A stretch of DNA of 64,000 nt from Pseudomonas nitroreducens TX1 (GTDB taxonomy: Bacteria; Pseudomonadota; Gammaproteobacteria; Pseudomonadales; Pseudomonadaceae). The notes under the pieces are model-generated. The model was not told where the DNA came from and searched no databases. It was given only the letters and a program-made list of their open reading frames with translations. The DNA is taken from contig NZ_AMZB01000137.1 in NCBI RefSeq assembly GCF_000313755.1, positions 1 to 64,000 on the forward strand. The letters are read 5' to 3'. Below are positions 8,676-18,008 of the stretch, piece after piece; within the stretch, counting starts at the first letter, position 1; every line of letters starts with the position of its first letter. Both the position numbers and the translations under genes were made by a program.

Positions 8676-9440
8676 ATGAGCCAGATCCTCTCCCTGCGCC
8701 ACTACAGCCACGATCACCTCGCCCACAGCCACAGCCATGCGCAGCTGGTGCTGGGGCTGTCCGGCAGCCTGGATTTCGAAGTGGGCGGACGCGGCAGCCT
8801 GGTGACCCGGCAGACCTTCGCCGTGGTGCCGCGTGACGAGCACCACACCTGCGCCAGCCCAGACGGCAGTCGCTGCCTGGTGGTGGACCTGGAAGACGAG
8901 GAAGACCTGCTCGGCAGTCTCGGCCTGCACGGCGATGCTGGCCGCCGCCTGCTGGAAACCCCCGGTCAGCGCCTGCTCAGCAATGACCAGGCACAGCTGG
9001 TGCACTGGCTCGCCGGCAGCTCGCTGCATGACCCGGTGCTGGCACGTCAGGGCGCCATCCTGCTGCTCGCCAGCCTCGCCGCCGGCCAGCAGCGCATCGA
9101 GGAACCGGCACAACTGCCGCTGGCCAGCCTCGACAGCTTCATCGACCGCCACGCCGCGCATCCGCTGCAAGTGGCTGATCTGGCGCGGCTCGCCGGGCTG
9201 TCCGCCGCGCGCTTCCATGCCCGCTTCCTTGCGGAGACCGGGCAGACGCCCATGGACTATGTGCGCCGGCGCCGCCTGCAACTGGGCCGCGACCTGCTGC
9301 GTGGCTCGCACCAGTCGGTCGGCGAGATCGCCGCGCAGGTCGGCTACGCCTCACAAAGCGCCTTCACCGCCGCGCTGGTGCGCCAGTTCGGCACCACACC
9401 GCGCCAACTGCGCCAGCAGGCGCGCGACAATTCCCGCTAG
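8676..9440 (+). CDS. AraC-family transcriptional regulator
   Basis: This 254-residue regulator has an N-terminal cupin-like sensing part, with a His-rich HDHLAHSHSHAQ near the start typical of this subgroup. The C-terminal AraC DNA-binding region has two helix-turn-helix units (LQVADLARLAGLSAARFHAR, then VGEIAAQVGYASQSAFTAAL). It lies divergent from the phosphoesterase gene and 74 bases upstream of csaA. In P. aeruginosa an AraC gene also neighbours csaA. The effector is unknown. Confidence 0.85.
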   Translation: MSQILSLRHYSHDHLAHSHSHAQLVLGLSGSLDFEVGGRGSLVTRQTFAVVPRDEHHTCASPDGSRCLVVDLEDEEDLLGSLGLHGDAGRRLLETPGQRLLSNDQAQLVHWLAGSSLHDPVLARQGAILLLASLAAGQQRIEEPAQLPLASLDSFIDRHAAHPLQVADLARLAGLSAARFHARFLAETGQTPMDYVRRRRLQLGRDLLRGSHQSVGEIAAQVGYASQSAFTAALVRQFGTTPRQLRQQARDNSR

Positions 9441-9514
9441 CCGCGCGACAGACAGCCGCGCGCCCAGGGCCTAGACTGCCGGCCATCGAACCGGATAACC
9501 CAGCGGGAGCAGCG

Positions 9515-9856
9515 ATGTCAGCAGACACCATCGAGTGGCAGGATTTCGAGCGCGTCGAACTGCGCGTGGGCACCATCGTCCAGGCAGAACCCAACGTGAA
9601 GGCGCGCAAGCCCGCCTACGTCCTCCGGGTCGACCTCGGCCCCCTGGGGATCAGGACCTCCAGCGCGCAGATCACCGCGCATTACGAAGCCAACGAGCTG
9701 ATCGGTCGCCAGGTGCTGTGCGTTTGCAACTTCGAGCCCAAATCCATCGCCGGGGTGCGCTCGGAAGTGCTGGTCACCGGCGCCTACGACAGCGACGAGA
9801 AAGTGGTGCTGGCCGGTTTCGACAAACCGCTGCCCAATGGCGCGCGCCTGGCCTGA
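9515..9856 (+). CDS. csaA: CsaA-family tRNA-binding protein
   Basis: This 113-residue protein consists of one EMAP/tRNA-binding OB-fold domain (FERVELRVGTIV, SSAQITAHY, NFEPKSIAGVRSEVL). CsaA was described as a secretion-associated chaperone in Bacillus, but structurally it is a homodimeric tRNA-binding module related to the C-terminus of MetRS. Length equals the family norm. An AGCGGGAG site precedes the ATG. Confidence 0.88.
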   Translation: MSADTIEWQDFERVELRVGTIVQAEPNVKARKPAYVLRVDLGPLGIRTSSAQITAHYEANELIGRQVLCVCNFEPKSIAGVRSEVLVTGAYDSDEKVVLAGFDKPLPNGARLA

Positions 9857-9943
9857 CGTTCGCTTCACCGCGTGCCGGCCGACCCGGCGCGCCTTTCCAC
9901 TTCCAGACAAGGCCCCGCCACAGCAGTCGGCGAGGACTCCGGC

Positions 9944-10810
9944 ATGAATCGCATTACCCAGCTCACTCCCCGCGGCGCCCTGGTCGGCCTGCACATCGGC
10001 GCCCTGATGTTCGGGCTGTCAGGCATCTTCGGCAAACTCATCCTCGCCGGCCCGCTGGTCATCGTCTTTGGGCGAGCCTTGTTCGGCTCGCTGTCACTGG
10101 CCGCGGTGTTCGCCGGGCATTTGCGTCAGCAGCAGCGTCCCGGGTTGAAACAGGCGGCCATGCTGCTGGGCGGCGGCGTACTGCTGTGTACGCACTGGTT
10201 GACCTTCTTCCTTGCGGTAAAGGTGGGCAACGTGGCCGTGGCGACGCTCGGTTTCGCCAGCTTCCCGGCTTTCACCGTATTGCTGGAGGGGCTGCTGTTC
10301 CGTGAGCGCATCCGCAAGGGCGAGTACCTGGTGGTGGTGTTGGTGTGTATCGGCCTGGTGATGGTCACCCCGACCCTGGACCTGCGCGACGGCGCCACTG
10401 CCGGGCTGCTCTGGGGCACCCTCTCCGGCCTGCTGTTCGCCCTGCTGTCGCTGGCCAATCGGGTGAGCGTGCGCGGCATCGACCCGATCCAGGCGGCGCT
10501 GTGCCAGAACCTGACGATCATTGCCTGCCTGCTGCCGCTGGTGCTGCTGGAACTGCCATCGATACGCGGCATGGATTGGCTCTGGCTGGTGGCGCTGGGC
10601 GTGCTCTGCACCGGAGTCGCCCACAGCCTGTTCGTCGCCAGCCTGCGCTTGATCAAGGCGCGCACGGCGGCGGTGATCTTCGCCCTGGAGCCGGTCTACG
10701 GCATCGCCTTCGCCGCCGTGCTGTTCGGCGAGGCCCCCAGCCTGCGCATGCTGGCCGGCGGTGCGCTGATCATCTTCGCCACCTTCCTCAGCGCGCGCGG
10801 CTCGCACTGA
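9944..10810 (+). CDS. EamA/DMT-family membrane transporter
   Basis: This 288-residue protein has about ten hydrophobic helices arranged as two EamA repeats, the fold of the drug/metabolite transporter superfamily. A GAGGA site precedes the ATG at 9944. It follows csaA by 87 bases on the same strand. The substrate cannot be predicted; members export metabolites or amino acids. Confidence 0.83.
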   Translation: MNRITQLTPRGALVGLHIGALMFGLSGIFGKLILAGPLVIVFGRALFGSLSLAAVFAGHLRQQQRPGLKQAAMLLGGGVLLCTHWLTFFLAVKVGNVAVATLGFASFPAFTVLLEGLLFRERIRKGEYLVVVLVCIGLVMVTPTLDLRDGATAGLLWGTLSGLLFALLSLANRVSVRGIDPIQAALCQNLTIIACLLPLVLLELPSIRGMDWLWLVALGVLCTGVAHSLFVASLRLIKARTAAVIFALEPVYGIAFAAVLFGEAPSLRMLAGGALIIFATFLSARGSH

Positions 10811-11053
10811 TCCTTGCCCCGACGTGTCGGTCCTCCTGCGGGGTCGTGCGGCGTGACGGGCAGAAAGGGAAGGCCGCCCCGCAGCGCGCGAAACTCGAAC
10901 CTTGCCCCGGGGAGGGAATGCCAAGGGTTCATCGCACGACAACCTGCGTGGCGGCCTGTTCGGTGTGGTGTATGGGGATATTGTCTCGCGCCCAGCGGTA
11001 GCCGAGTGTCAGCACCGGGTAAAGACTGGGTAAAAGGCCCGATACAAACGGTA

Positions 11054-12046
11054 TCAACCCTGTTGCAGCAACCAGTGACAATAGCGCTGCACGCCCTCTT
11101 CCACGCCCATCATCGGCGCGCGGTAACCCGCCTCGCGGAGGAAGCCGATATCGGCGCAGGTGTAGCACTGGTATTTACCGCGCAGCCCGTCCGGGAACTC
11201 GCTGTACTCCAGCAAACCGGCGCGGATCGCCGCGTCCAGGGTCAGCGGCTGCAGGTCCTGCTGTTCGCGCAGGGTGTTGATCACGGCCAGGGCCACGTCA
11301 TTGAACGGCTGGGCGCGGCCGCTACCGAGGTTGAAGATGCCACTGCGCTCGGGGTTGTCGAGGAAGTGCAGATTGACCTTGGCCACGTCCTCCACCGAAA
11401 CGAAATCACGCAGATGGCCGCCGGCAGGGTAGCCGCCGTACTCACCGAACAGCCGCACCTTGCCCGTCTCGCGGAACTGGTTGAAGCAATGGAAGGCCAC
11501 CGAAGCCATGCGCCCCTTGTGCTGCTCGCGCGGGCCATAGACGTTGAAGTAGCGGAAGCCGGCCACCTGGGTGCGAGCAGTGGACAGCGCCTTGCGCACG
11601 CGCTGGTCGAAGAGGAACTTCGAATAGCCGTAGACGTTCAGCGGCTTCTCGCAAGCGCGCATCTCGCGGAACTCGTGCCCGCCGCCATACACCGCCGCCG
11701 ACGAGGCATAAAGGAACGGCACGCCCAGTGACAGGCTGGCGTCCAGCAATTCGCCACTGTAACGGTAGTTGTTGTCCATCATGTAGCGCCCGTCGCGCTC
11801 CAGGGTGCTGGAGCAGGCGCCCTGGTGCAGCAGCGCGCGTACCACGCCAAAATCGCCGCGGGCGTAGCGCTCGATGAAATTGCGCTTGTCGAGGTAATCA
11901 CTGATGTCGCAGTCGGCGAGGTTGGCGAACTTGTCGCCGTCGGTCAGGTCATCGACCGCGATGATGTTGGTCTCGCCGCGCTGATTCAGCGCCTTGACGA
12001 GGTTGCTGCCGATGAACCCGGCAGCGCCTGTGACGATGATGCTCAT
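11054..12046 (-). CDS. hldD: ADP-L-glycero-D-manno-heptose 6-epimerase
   Basis: HldD (RfaD) converts ADP-D,D-heptose to ADP-L,D-heptose, the last step in making the heptose precursor of the LPS inner core. The 330-residue enzyme shows the N-terminal NADP-binding GAAGFIG motif (about 7-13), [10 protein letters not shown], the YGYSK catalytic Tyr/Lys motif, and [11 protein letters not shown]. The start at 12046 has AAAGGA at good spacing; the ATG three codons upstream is too close to that site. The following region (10811-11053) has no gene I can support. Confidence 0.95.
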   Translation of the reverse strand: MSIIVTGAAGFIGSNLVKALNQRGETNIIAVDDLTDGDKFANLADCDISDYLDKRNFIERYARGDFGVVRALLHQGACSSTLERDGRYMMDNNYRYSGELLDASLSLGVPFLYASSAAVYGGGHEFREMRACEKPLNVYGYSKFLFDQRVRKALSTARTQVAGFRYFNVYGPREQHKGRMASVAFHCFNQFRETGKVRLFGEYGGYPAGGHLRDFVSVEDVAKVNLHFLDNPERSGIFNLGSGRAQPFNDVALAVINTLREQQDLQPLTLDAAIRAGLLEYSEFPDGLRGKYQCYTCADIGFLREAGYRAPMMGVEEGVQRYCHWLLQQG

Positions 12047-12170
12047 GGCGGGCATCCTTTGCGGAGAATGGATGCCACCAGACTAAAAGCGGGACACAGG
12101 TCTCCTTTTGATATGAAGCAAGGAAGTTAGCCAGCTAACGAAACTAATTAGCCGCCGGTAGAGCGACGGC

Positions 12171-12455
12171 TCAGGGCCGGTCGCTGTGGCCCAGGTCGCG
12201 CTGCGGATCGATGCGGTCGCGCACCCGCTGCTTGAGCACCTTGGCCTCGGGGAAGCCGCCGTCGGCCTTGCGCTCCCAGATATGCTCGCCGTCACAGGTG
12301 ATCAGGAAGACACCACCAGTGCCCGGCACCAGGCTGACCTTGCCCAGATCGTCGCCGAAGGTGCTCAACAGTTCCTGGGCCAGCCAGGCGGCGCGCAGCA
12401 ACCATTGGCATTGGGTGCAATAGGTGATGACGACTTCGGCTTTGGCTTCGGACAT
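12171..12455 (-). CDS. SelT/SelW/SelH (Rdx)-family protein
   Basis: This 94-residue thioredoxin-like protein has the CTQC redox motif at residues 13-16. It is a cysteine homologue of selenoprotein W, where Sec replaces the second cysteine in some organisms. Also visible is the family's VSLVPGTGGVF strand. Its role in bacteria is unclear but redox-related. It is divergent from plpD; P. aeruginosa has the same small gene between hldD and plpD. Confidence 0.85.
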   Translation of the reverse strand: MSEAKAEVVITYCTQCQWLLRAAWLAQELLSTFGDDLGKVSLVPGTGGVFLITCDGEHIWERKADGGFPEAKVLKQRVRDRIDPQRDLGHSDRP

Positions 12456-12525
12456 GAATCAGACTCTGCTGTAGGACGCGACCCTATAATACCGGTCTGA
12501 AACGCCCTTCCGGACACTTCTCTTC

Positions 12526-14733
12526 ATGCGCCGATTGCTGTTCGCCCTGCTACTTCTCCTACCCCTCGGCACTCTGGCGGCGAACATGCCGCAGCCCAAG
12601 ATCGGCCTGGTCCTTTCCGGCGGCGCGGCGCGCGGCCTGGCGCACATCGGCGTGCTGAAGGCACTGGACGAACAGGGCATCCACGTCGACGCCATCGCCG
12701 GCACCAGCATGGGCGCGGTGATCGGTGGCCTGTACGCGGCGGGCTACACGCCTAAAGAGCTGGAGCAACTGGCCCTGGAACTGGACTGGAAGCAGGCGCT
12801 GTCCGACTCGCCGCCGCGGGTCGACGTGCCCTTCCGCCGCAAGCAGGACGACCGCGATTTCCTGGTGAAGCAGAAGCTCAGTTTCCGCGATGACGGCACC
12901 CTCGGCCTGCCGCTGGGCGCGATCCAGGGGCAGAACCTGTCGATGTTGCTGGAAAGCCTGCTGGTCCACACCAGCGACACGCGCGACTTCGATCAGTTGG
13001 CGATCCCCTTCCGCGCAGTCGCCACCGACATCGCCACCGGCGAGAAGGTGGTGTTCAGCAAGGGCCACCTGCCCCAGGCGATCCGCGCCAGCATGTCGAT
13101 CCCGGCGGTATTCGCGCCGGTGGATGTCAACGGCAAGCTGCTGGTGGACGGCGGCATGGTCGACAACATCCCGGTGGACGTAGCTCGGCAGATGGGCGTC
13201 GACGTGGTCATCGTGGTCGACATCGGCAACCCGCTGGCGGATCGCAAGCAACTGCTGACCGTGGTGGACATGCTCAACCAGTCCGTCACCCTGATGACCC
13301 GCAAGAACTCGGAGGCACAGCTGGCCACCCTGAAGTCAAGCGATGTGCTGGTACAGCCACCGCTCAGCGGCTTCAGCTCCACCGACTTTGGACGCGTACC
13401 GCAGTTGATCGACGCCGGCTACCGCGCCACCAGCATACTCGCCCCGCGCCTGGCGACGCTGCGCAAGCCCGCCGATACCGAGGCGCTGGCCCTGAGCGAA
13501 GCGCGCACGCCGGGTGAGCGCCGTCCAGTGATCGATCGGATCGAGGTGGAAAACAACTCCAAGGTCAGCGACGACGTCATCCTCCACTACATCCGCCAAC
13601 CGCTGGGCGAACCGTTGGACCTGGAGCGCCTGCAACGCGACATGAGCACACTCTACGGCCTGGACTATTTCGACCAGGTGCAGTACCGCGTGGTACACAA
13701 CCAGAAAGACAAGGCCGGCAAGGCCGGCAACGCGCTGGTGATCCATGCCTACGGCAAGCGCAGCGGCACCGACTACCTGCGCCTGGGCCTGAATCTCTCC
13801 GACGACCTGCGCGGCGACAGCACCTTCAACGTCGGCGGCAGCTACCGCATGAACGGCATCAACCGCCTTGGCGCGGAGTGGCTTACGCGCCTGCAATTCG
13901 GTGACCGCCAGGAACTCTACAGCGAGTTCTACCAGCCGCTGGACGTGGGCTCGCGCTACTTCGTCGCCCCTTACCTGTTCAACCAGGCGCAGAACGTCGA
14001 GGCCACGCAGGACGACGATCCCATCGCCGAATACCGCCTGGAGCGCTACGGCTACGGCATCAACCTTGGCCGGCAGATCGCCAACAACGGCGAATTCCGC
14101 CTCGGCGTCGCCCAGGCCTTCGGCAAGGCCGACGTACGGGTGGGCGAGCAGGACCTGCCCGACTACCACTTCAACGAAGGCTATGCCCAGTTGCAGTACT
14201 CCTTCGACACCATGGACAACGTGGACTTCCCCCGCGAAGGCGAGAACATCCAGACCTCGTTCCGCGAGCACACGCCGTCCCTGGGCGATGACGACCGCTA
14301 CCGGCAGTGGGATATCCAGTTGGACAAGGCCTTGAGCACTGGTCCGAATACCTGGGTGCTGGGCGGAGGCTACGGACGCACCCTCGACGACGCCGACGTG
14401 GTGGTGTCGAGCTTCCTGCTCGGCGGCGCGCGGCAGCTCTCGGGCTATCGCCAGGACGCGCTGTCCGGGCAGAACTACAGCCTCGGGCGGGTCATCTACT
14501 ACCGACGCATGACCGAGCGCTCCTTCCTGCCGCTGGACTTCCCCTTCTACCTGGGCGGCAGCCTGGAGCGCGGGCGGGTCTGGAACAACGACAACAGCTA
14601 CGACACCGGCTACGTCAACGCCGGCAGCCTCCTCATGGGCTTCGAGACGCCGCTGGGCCCGCTGTCCTTCAGCTACGGCCTGAACGATGCCAGCGAGCAC
14701 GCGGTGTACATCAACCTGGGGCGCAATTTCTGA
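12526..14733 (+). CDS. plpD: PlpD, patatin-like phospholipase, type Vd autotransporter
   Basis: This 735-residue outer-membrane autotransporter secretes its own patatin lipase domain. It has a signal peptide (residues 1-19). The patatin domain (about 25-320) shows oxyanion GGAARG, nucleophile GTSMG (Ser61) and catalytic DGG (Asp208). A single POTRA-like region (about 330-400, IDRIEVENNSKVSDD) precedes a 16-strand type barrel to the C-terminal aromatic residue (NLGRNF). Length and layout match P. aeruginosa PlpD (about 728 aa), a phospholipase A1 implicated in host-lipid attack. It forms its own transcription unit. Confidence 0.95.
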   Translation: MRRLLFALLLLLPLGTLAANMPQPKIGLVLSGGAARGLAHIGVLKALDEQGIHVDAIAGTSMGAVIGGLYAAGYTPKELEQLALELDWKQALSDSPPRVDVPFRRKQDDRDFLVKQKLSFRDDGTLGLPLGAIQGQNLSMLLESLLVHTSDTRDFDQLAIPFRAVATDIATGEKVVFSKGHLPQAIRASMSIPAVFAPVDVNGKLLVDGGMVDNIPVDVARQMGVDVVIVVDIGNPLADRKQLLTVVDMLNQSVTLMTRKNSEAQLATLKSSDVLVQPPLSGFSSTDFGRVPQLIDAGYRATSILAPRLATLRKPADTEALALSEARTPGERRPVIDRIEVENNSKVSDDVILHYIRQPLGEPLDLERLQRDMSTLYGLDYFDQVQYRVVHNQKDKAGKAGNALVIHAYGKRSGTDYLRLGLNLSDDLRGDSTFNVGGSYRMNGINRLGAEWLTRLQFGDRQELYSEFYQPLDVGSRYFVAPYLFNQAQNVEATQDDDPIAEYRLERYGYGINLGRQIANNGEFRLGVAQAFGKADVRVGEQDLPDYHFNEGYAQLQYSFDTMDNVDFPREGENIQTSFREHTPSLGDDDRYRQWDIQLDKALSTGPNTWVLGGGYGRTLDDADVVVSSFLLGGARQLSGYRQDALSGQNYSLGRVIYYRRMTERSFLPLDFPFYLGGSLERGRVWNNDNSYDTGYVNAGSLLMGFETPLGPLSFSYGLNDASEHAVYINLGRNF

Positions 14734-14759
14734 GCCTTAGCGCAGAAGGAACCGGCAAC

Positions 14760-14842
14760 CTGTAGGAGCGAGCTCGCTCGCGAACGGCGTTTGCCGACGG
14801 GTTTGCAGGGAGGTGGTTCGCGAGCACGCTCGCTCCCACAGA
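14760..14842. repeat. REP-type palindromic repeat pair
   Basis: TGTAGGAGCGAGCTCGCTCG at the left and its inverted version GCGAGCACGCTCGCTCCCAC at the right form the usual head-to-head pair. It lies just after plpD. Confidence 0.85.
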
Positions 14843-14885
14843 CGGACTGATGCTACGGCCGGCATGGCCACCCTTTATTTTCCTG

Positions 14886-14925
14886 CCCTAATAAAAAGCC
14901 CGGCATCGGCCGGGCTTTTTATTAG
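14886..14925. terminator. Bidirectional terminator between plpD and fimV-like gene
   Basis: The near-perfect long inverted repeat has a core stem AGCCCGG/CCGGGCT flanked by A5 on the left and T5 on the right. It serves the convergent plpD and fimV-like genes. Confidence 0.92.
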
Positions 14926-14934
14926 GGCTGCGGA

Positions 14935-17175
14935 TCAGGCGATCAATGCCAGCAGTTCGCGCGCTTCGGCCTTGGCCTTGGAGTCGCCGCTGGCGATCAC
15001 CTGCTTGAGGATGCCGTAGGCCTCTTCCAGATTGCCCTGGTCGATGCACTGGCGGGCGCGGTCGAGGCTGGCCAGCAGTTCGTCGTGCTCGTGGCCGATG
15101 TCGTCCGGCAGGTCGAAGGTCAAATCCTCGTCCACCTGGGCCTTGCGGCCATGGCCGAACATTTCGCCGTGCTCCCCCAGATCCAGCTCGGTGATTTCCG
15201 GCAGCTCATGCAGGTTGCTGCGGAAGTCCGACGGCACGTCCTGTGCGGCCTTGGAAGCAGCCTTGCCCTGTTTGGGCGACTCGAAGGGGTTGTCGAGCTT
15301 GTCCCAGTCCAGGTCCAGCGACAGGTCGCTGAGGTTCATGGCGAAATCCGGCTGGTCCTGCGCGGCCCTGGGCTGCTCCAGGGGGGCGGCCACGGGTTCG
15401 CCCAGTTCGAGGTCGTCCCAGTCGGTGAGGGTCTCGCCGGTGGGCGGCTGCAATGTATCTTCCGGGCGAATCATCATGGCCGGGTAGCGGGACTTGAGCT
15501 GATCGATCTGCTTCTGGTCACCGCCCGCCGCCACCAGGGCGCGCTCTTCCTCATGGAAGCCGACCACGTCACCCAGTTCGGCCAGCACGAGCAGCAGCTT
15601 CATGCGCAGTTCGCGGCGGCTCGGCTCCGCATTGACAGCCTTGCGCAGCATATCGCGGGCCTGATTGAAGCGGCCGTAGGCGATGTAGATATCCGCACCT
15701 TCGAGGCTGTCCGCGCTGGCCGCCGGCAGGCGAGCGACGCCCGGCTCGGGCGTGGCGACGACCACCGGGTGCGGCACCGGAACCGGAGCCACGACGGCGG
15801 CGGCCAGCGGCTTGGCCTGCGGAAGCGGCCTGACCGGCTCGGGCGCCGCCGCACGCAGCGGCGACATCTCGATCGGTTTTTCCTCGCGCTTGCGCCGCGC
15901 GAACAGCAGGCCGACCAGCAGCGCGCCAAGGGCGCCCACGCCAACCCAGGGCCAGTAGTTGAAACCGGAACCCTGCGCATCCTGTGCCGGGGTCGTGGGC
16001 TGGGCAGCACTCGGAGCGCCAGCGTCCTGCGGTGCCGGCGCCACGCCATTGGGGGCTGGCACGGCGTTGGTCGGGGCATTGTCCGACTGTGCCACGGTGG
16101 CCGGGGCGCTGCCGGCGGCGTCCGCGCCCTGCCGGCGGTCCAGTTCGGCCTGCAGTGACTGTACCTGCTGGTCACGGCTCTGCAAGGCCTGCTGGAGGGA
16201 TTCCAGTTGCTTCTGCAGGGCATCCATGCGCTGGTTCATCTGGTCGCGCTGGGCGTTGGCCAGGAGCAGGTCGGCCTCGACCTTGGCGAGATTGGCATCA
16301 CCGCCAGGTACCGCGGGAGCGGCATTCGCCTGGATCGGCGCCTGGGCGCTGGCCGTGGCGGCAGCCGGCGCATTGCTGGCGGGCTGCTCGACTGCGGACG
16401 AAGGCGCGACAGCAGCCGGCTGAGAAGCAGGCATTGCACTGTTGCCGGCTCCGGCAAGCTGCTGGCCCTGCGGCAGGACCAGCGTCTGGCCGACCTTCAG
16501 CCGATGCGGGTCACCGTTGACGAAGGCCTGCGGGTTCAGCGCGACGATGCTGTCCATCAACTGTGCCCGGGAGGCACCGGAACCGCTCAGCTGCGAGGTG
16601 ATCTTCCACAGCGTGTCATTGCGCACCGTGGTGTAACGGCCGTCTCCCGCCGGCAGAGGCGGCCGTGCTGGCGAGCTGCGTACAGGTTCCGCGCGGTAGC
16701 TGTCGGGTCGGTAGTTGGAAGACCGCGAAGGCGCCGCTGCGCTCAGGTTGGCGGCCACGCTGCGATTGGCGCTGTTGTACTCCGGCGGGTCGAGCAGCAC
16801 GGTGTACTCGCGCAGCAGGCGACCGTTGGGGCGCTCCACGGCGATCAGGAAATTCAGGTAAGGCTCGTGCACCGGCTGCGTGGACACCACCTTGATGTAG
16901 CCGCGACCGTTGCGGATCACAGGGGTGAAACGCAGGTTCTGCAGGAAGACGAAACGGTCGACGCCGGCGCTCTCGTAGTCGGCGGGACTCGCCAGTTTCG
17001 CAATGAGCTCATCGGAGGTCATGTCGCCGGTCTGCAGCAGCGCGATCTCGGCATCCAGGGGCTGGTTCAGCCCGGAATGCAGGGTGATATCCCCAAGGCC
17101 GAGGGCATTCGCGTGAGCGGAGACAAAAACCGACAGTGCGGCAAGCGTCAGCGGAATTCTATTTATTCGAGCCAT
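14935..17175 (-). CDS. FimV-like LysM-domain inner-membrane protein
   Basis: This 746-residue protein has a signal peptide (MARINRIPLTLAALS...ANA) and an N-terminal FimV domain (LGLGDITLHSGLNQPLDAEI onward). A LysM peptidoglycan-binding domain follows (YTTVRNDTLWKI...LKVGQTLVLP, about 195-255), then a coiled coil (about 315-370) and a Pro/Ala-rich linker. One membrane span (YWPWVGVGALGALLVGLLFA) and a long acidic cytoplasmic tail with a C-terminal TPR-like FimV cap (SLDRARQCIDQGNLEEAYGI) complete it. FimV proteins anchor polar assemblies such as type IV pili. This one is shorter than FimV itself and matches the plpD-linked paralogue of P. aeruginosa. The start at 17175 gives the signal peptide. 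Confidence 0.88.
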   Translation of the reverse strand: MARINRIPLTLAALSVFVSAHANALGLGDITLHSGLNQPLDAEIALLQTGDMTSDELIAKLASPADYESAGVDRFVFLQNLRFTPVIRNGRGYIKVVSTQPVHEPYLNFLIAVERPNGRLLREYTVLLDPPEYNSANRSVAANLSAAAPSRSSNYRPDSYRAEPVRSSPARPPLPAGDGRYTTVRNDTLWKITSQLSGSGASRAQLMDSIVALNPQAFVNGDPHRLKVGQTLVLPQGQQLAGAGNSAMPASQPAAVAPSSAVEQPASNAPAAATASAQAPIQANAAPAVPGGDANLAKVEADLLLANAQRDQMNQRMDALQKQLESLQQALQSRDQQVQSLQAELDRRQGADAAGSAPATVAQSDNAPTNAVPAPNGVAPAPQDAGAPSAAQPTTPAQDAQGSGFNYWPWVGVGALGALLVGLLFARRKREEKPIEMSPLRAAAPEPVRPLPQAKPLAAAVVAPVPVPHPVVVATPEPGVARLPAASADSLEGADIYIAYGRFNQARDMLRKAVNAEPSRRELRMKLLLVLAELGDVVGFHEEERALVAAGGDQKQIDQLKSRYPAMMIRPEDTLQPPTGETLTDWDDLELGEPVAAPLEQPRAAQDQPDFAMNLSDLSLDLDWDKLDNPFESPKQGKAASKAAQDVPSDFRSNLHELPEITELDLGEHGEMFGHGRKAQVDEDLTFDLPDDIGHEHDELLASLDRARQCIDQGNLEEAYGILKQVIASGDSKAKAEARELLALIA

Positions 17176-17466
17176 AACCCCATCCCATTGTCCGGGTCTG
17201 CCATTCCCCTGACCGCCCGAAGGCGGCAGGCTCAACCTGTCCACACACTGGAACCATGCCGGACCGCAGACCGCAACGCACCACTCCTCTGTACCTTGCA
17301 GGGTACAGGCCGTCTGATATCACGGATTAGGTGTTGCGCTGGGTTTGGTCAAGATAAATCGTCGAAAAACCGGCGAATGGTTAAGGGGTGGATGGCGAGT
17401 GGCCAGCGATCCCGCGAGAGACCGCCAGAAAAATGGCTACTGTACCCGAATAACGTGATGAATTAC

Positions 17467-17901
17467 TCAGTTTCGCTCGAGATTGCCGAGAATTCGACTG
17501 AGCGTTTTCTGACAGAGCGCGATTTCTTCCTCGGAAATGCCGGTGAGCACTTCGTTGCGGACAGCGGCCGCAATGTTCTCGATATCGGTGATGAGTACGT
17601 CTGCCTTGGGGGTCAAGGCGATGCGCTTGGCGCGGCGGTCTTCGGCGACAGCCTGGCGACGGACCAACCCTTGGGCCTCGAGGCCGTCGAGCAGGCGCGC
17701 CAGGGTGGGACCCTCGACGCCGACCGACTGGGCCAGCTCGCGCTGGGTGGGTGCAGCGGAGTGGCGCGCCAGGTGCAGCAGCACCAGCCAGCGCGCCTGG
17801 GACAGGCCAAGGTGACTGAGACGGCGGTCGAGTTCGGCCCGCCAGGCACGCGAAGCCTGGGCCAGTTGGGTACCGAAATAGTGCTTATCGTTATCTGACA
17901 T
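17467..17901 (-). CDS. MarR-family transcriptional regulator
   Basis: This 144-residue winged-helix regulator has a recognition region SAAPTQRELAQSVGVEGPTL and a wing with EDRRAKRIALTPKA. MarR proteins bind operators as dimers and usually respond to phenolic or oxidative ligands. It is separated from the fimV-like gene by 291 bases in which I see no gene. Targets are unknown; its own promoter region (17902-18008) is AT-rich with a TTAGCCAGCTAA-type repeat that could be an operator. Confidence 0.88.
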   Translation of the reverse strand: MSDNDKHYFGTQLAQASRAWRAELDRRLSHLGLSQARWLVLLHLARHSAAPTQRELAQSVGVEGPTLARLLDGLEAQGLVRRQAVAEDRRAKRIALTPKADVLITDIENIAAAVRNEVLTGISEEEIALCQKTLSRILGNLERN

Positions 17902-18008
17902 TGTCGTGCAAAGTTCGGAAGTGAATCGGCTAAGTTGATTTGACTAATTATTAGCCAGCTAATCAAGCCCGTACAATGACAGATTGTCGCAGGGTGTGAC
18001 GCTTTGCC

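Noticed and set aside
13336-14700. 454-codon minus-strand frame opposite plpD
   Set aside because: It is the antisense shadow of the PlpD barrel, with no family resemblance.
16207-17898. 563-codon plus-strand frame across the fimV-like gene and marR
   Set aside because: It spans two convincing minus-strand genes and the gap between them; composition is that of a shadow.
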